This document shows positions 63,422-64,000 of a stretch of DNA of 64,000 nucleotides, in pieces. The DNA is from FEN-1297 sp046705645 (GTDB taxonomy: Bacteria > Bacteroidota > Ignavibacteria > Ignavibacteriales > Ignavibacteriaceae), in contig JBJKQE010000063.1 in assembly GCA_046705645.1 (NCBI GenBank), forward strand, positions 1 to 64,000. Direction: 5' to 3'. Under the pieces are notes generated by a model, which was not told the origin of the DNA, ran no database searches, and saw only the letters and a list, made by a program, of their open reading frames with translations. Position 1 is the stretch's first letter, and each line of letters starts with the position of its first letter. A program made the position numbers and the translations under genes.

Positions 63422-64000
63422 TCAAATAAGTCCTTCTTTAATTGCTTTTGCAACCGCTTCTGATTGCGAATGCACATGAAGTTTTTTGTATATATTCCTG
63501 AAATGAAACCTTACTGTTTCTATGCTGATAAAAAGTGAATCAGCAATAACTTTAAAACTGTTTCCTTCAACGAGTCCGCTTAATATCTCCTTTTCTCTCG
63601 GAGTTAATATCTGCTGTGAACCTTTGGGTGAGGCTTTATTCTTATGCTGGAAAAAATCTATTACCTTTCTTGCAATGTGGGAACTCATAGGCGAACCGCC
63701 TTTATATGCTTCTTGAATTGCTTCGAGCAGCTTTGAAGGCGGGGTTTTCTTAACTAAATAACCGCAGGCACCGGCACATAAAGCATCAAATATATGATCA
63801 TTTTCTTCGTATACGGTTAACACTAAAATTGTAAGATCCGGCAATATTTCTTTGGATTTTTTTATTCCTTCAATTCCATTCATCCCCGGCAGTCCGATAT
63901 CCATTAATAAAACATCCGGATTCAATCTCTTTAAATTCTTCAGCATTAATTCGCATTTATTGTATGAAGCAAGACAGCGATAACCTTCGGTACCGTCTAT
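63422..64000 (-). CDS. NarL/FixJ-family response regulator, N-terminus cut by window edge
   Basis: The frame runs from the window's right edge (IDGTEGYRCLASYNKCELMLKNL) without a stop, so the first ~45 residues lie outside. Receiver: VLLMDIGLPGMNG with the phospho-acceptor Asp, ILVLTVYEEN (switch Thr) and LVKKTPPSKLLEAI (conserved Lys). C-terminal LuxR-type HTH: LTPREKEILSGLVEGNSFKVIADSLFISIETVRFHFRNIYKKLHVHS. It binds DNA when phosphorylated by a cognate kinase, which is not visible here. It lies upstream of the sus operon, but a regulatory link is speculative. Confidence 0.92.
   Translation of the reverse strand: MDGTEGYRCLASYNKCELMLKNLKRLNPDVLLMDIGLPGMNGIEGIKKSKEILPDLTILVLTVYEENDHIFDALCAGACGYLVKKTPPSKLLEAIQEAYKGGSPMSSHIARKVIDFFQHKNKASPKGSQQILTPREKEILSGLVEGNSFKVIADSLFISIETVRFHFRNIYKKLHVHSQSEAVAKAIKEGLI

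Noticed and set aside
1..64000. CRISPR array or phage-like module
   Set aside because: No regularly spaced direct repeats, cas genes, integrase or phage structural genes were seen anywhere in the window.

Overview
The window looks like part of a chromosome from a low-GC member of the Ignavibacteria (Bacteroidota/Chlorobi group), probably a Melioribacter- or Ignavibacterium-like heterotroph. This rests on four things seen in the sequence: type A type IX secretion (T9SS) sorting tails (NYPNPFNP ... KKM(I/L)LLK) on several exported proteins, a SusC/SusD/SusE outer-membrane glycan uptake locus, a BshA bacillithiol enzyme, and a strongly AT-rich composition. The species assignment is inference; no rRNA gene is present.

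Layout. 0-10.7 kb (all minus strand) is an exopolysaccharide/O-antigen cluster. It holds a nucleotide-sugar dehydrogenase (cut by the window edge), a FemAB/GNAT-like transferase, a small secreted protein, a Wzc-type tyrosine autokinase, a Wza-like export protein, and WbpD/WbpB/WbpE-like enzymes that together could make a UDP-2,3-diacetamido-uronic acid. An initiating sugar-phosphate transferase and a divergent YrdC/Sua5-like protein are also there. 11.1-17.4 kb has a lone CheW-domain protein, a sigma-54 response regulator with its PAS histidine kinase, a PEBP-family protein and a RecD2 helicase gene interrupted by one in-frame TGA. 17.5-24 kb carries a probably pyrophosphate-dependent phosphofructokinase, a CBM48 protein, a ferredoxin, a zinc-ribbon protein, a HEAT-repeat protein, a secreted polysaccharide deacetylase with a dockerin-like tail and a hydrogenase maturation protease.

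24.2-31 kb is a zone of gene decay on the plus strand: a GH3 relic in front of an intact GH3 gene, a possible CoaX relic, a frameshifted Memo-like gene, a REP palindrome next to a nonsense-truncated RAYT transposase that carries a REP-like palindrome inside its own coding sequence, and a frameshifted RhuM-Fic gene. An intact APC permease sits in the middle. It is followed by a 1460-residue double-domain acyl-CoA dehydratase activase and a second lone CheW-domain protein.

36.5-40.9 kb encodes three T9SS-exported proteins and a tRNA-Arg(CCU). 41-44.6 kb is a GH13-RmlD-PfkB operon with overlapping genes. 44.8-48.2 kb is a plus-strand operon led by bshA. 48.2-54.3 kb holds a class A beta-lactamase-fold enzyme, lrp-glnA, an M14 peptidase and a GT2 glycosyltransferase. 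54.6-62.6 kb is a starch/alpha-glucan locus: a GH13 enzyme converging on susC-susD-susE. A NarL-type response regulator runs off the right edge.

How it fits together: two GH13 enzymes, the Sus transporter, a CBM48 protein, the phosphofructokinase and a sugar kinase suggest uptake and fermentation of alpha-glucans. The wbp-like cluster builds a surface polysaccharide. No single wholly new system is evident. The most notable signals are the clustered gene decay, the opal-interrupted recD2, the REP/RAYT pair with an internal REP copy, two structured intergenic repeats, and a three-member paralogous family of exported beta-rich domains.
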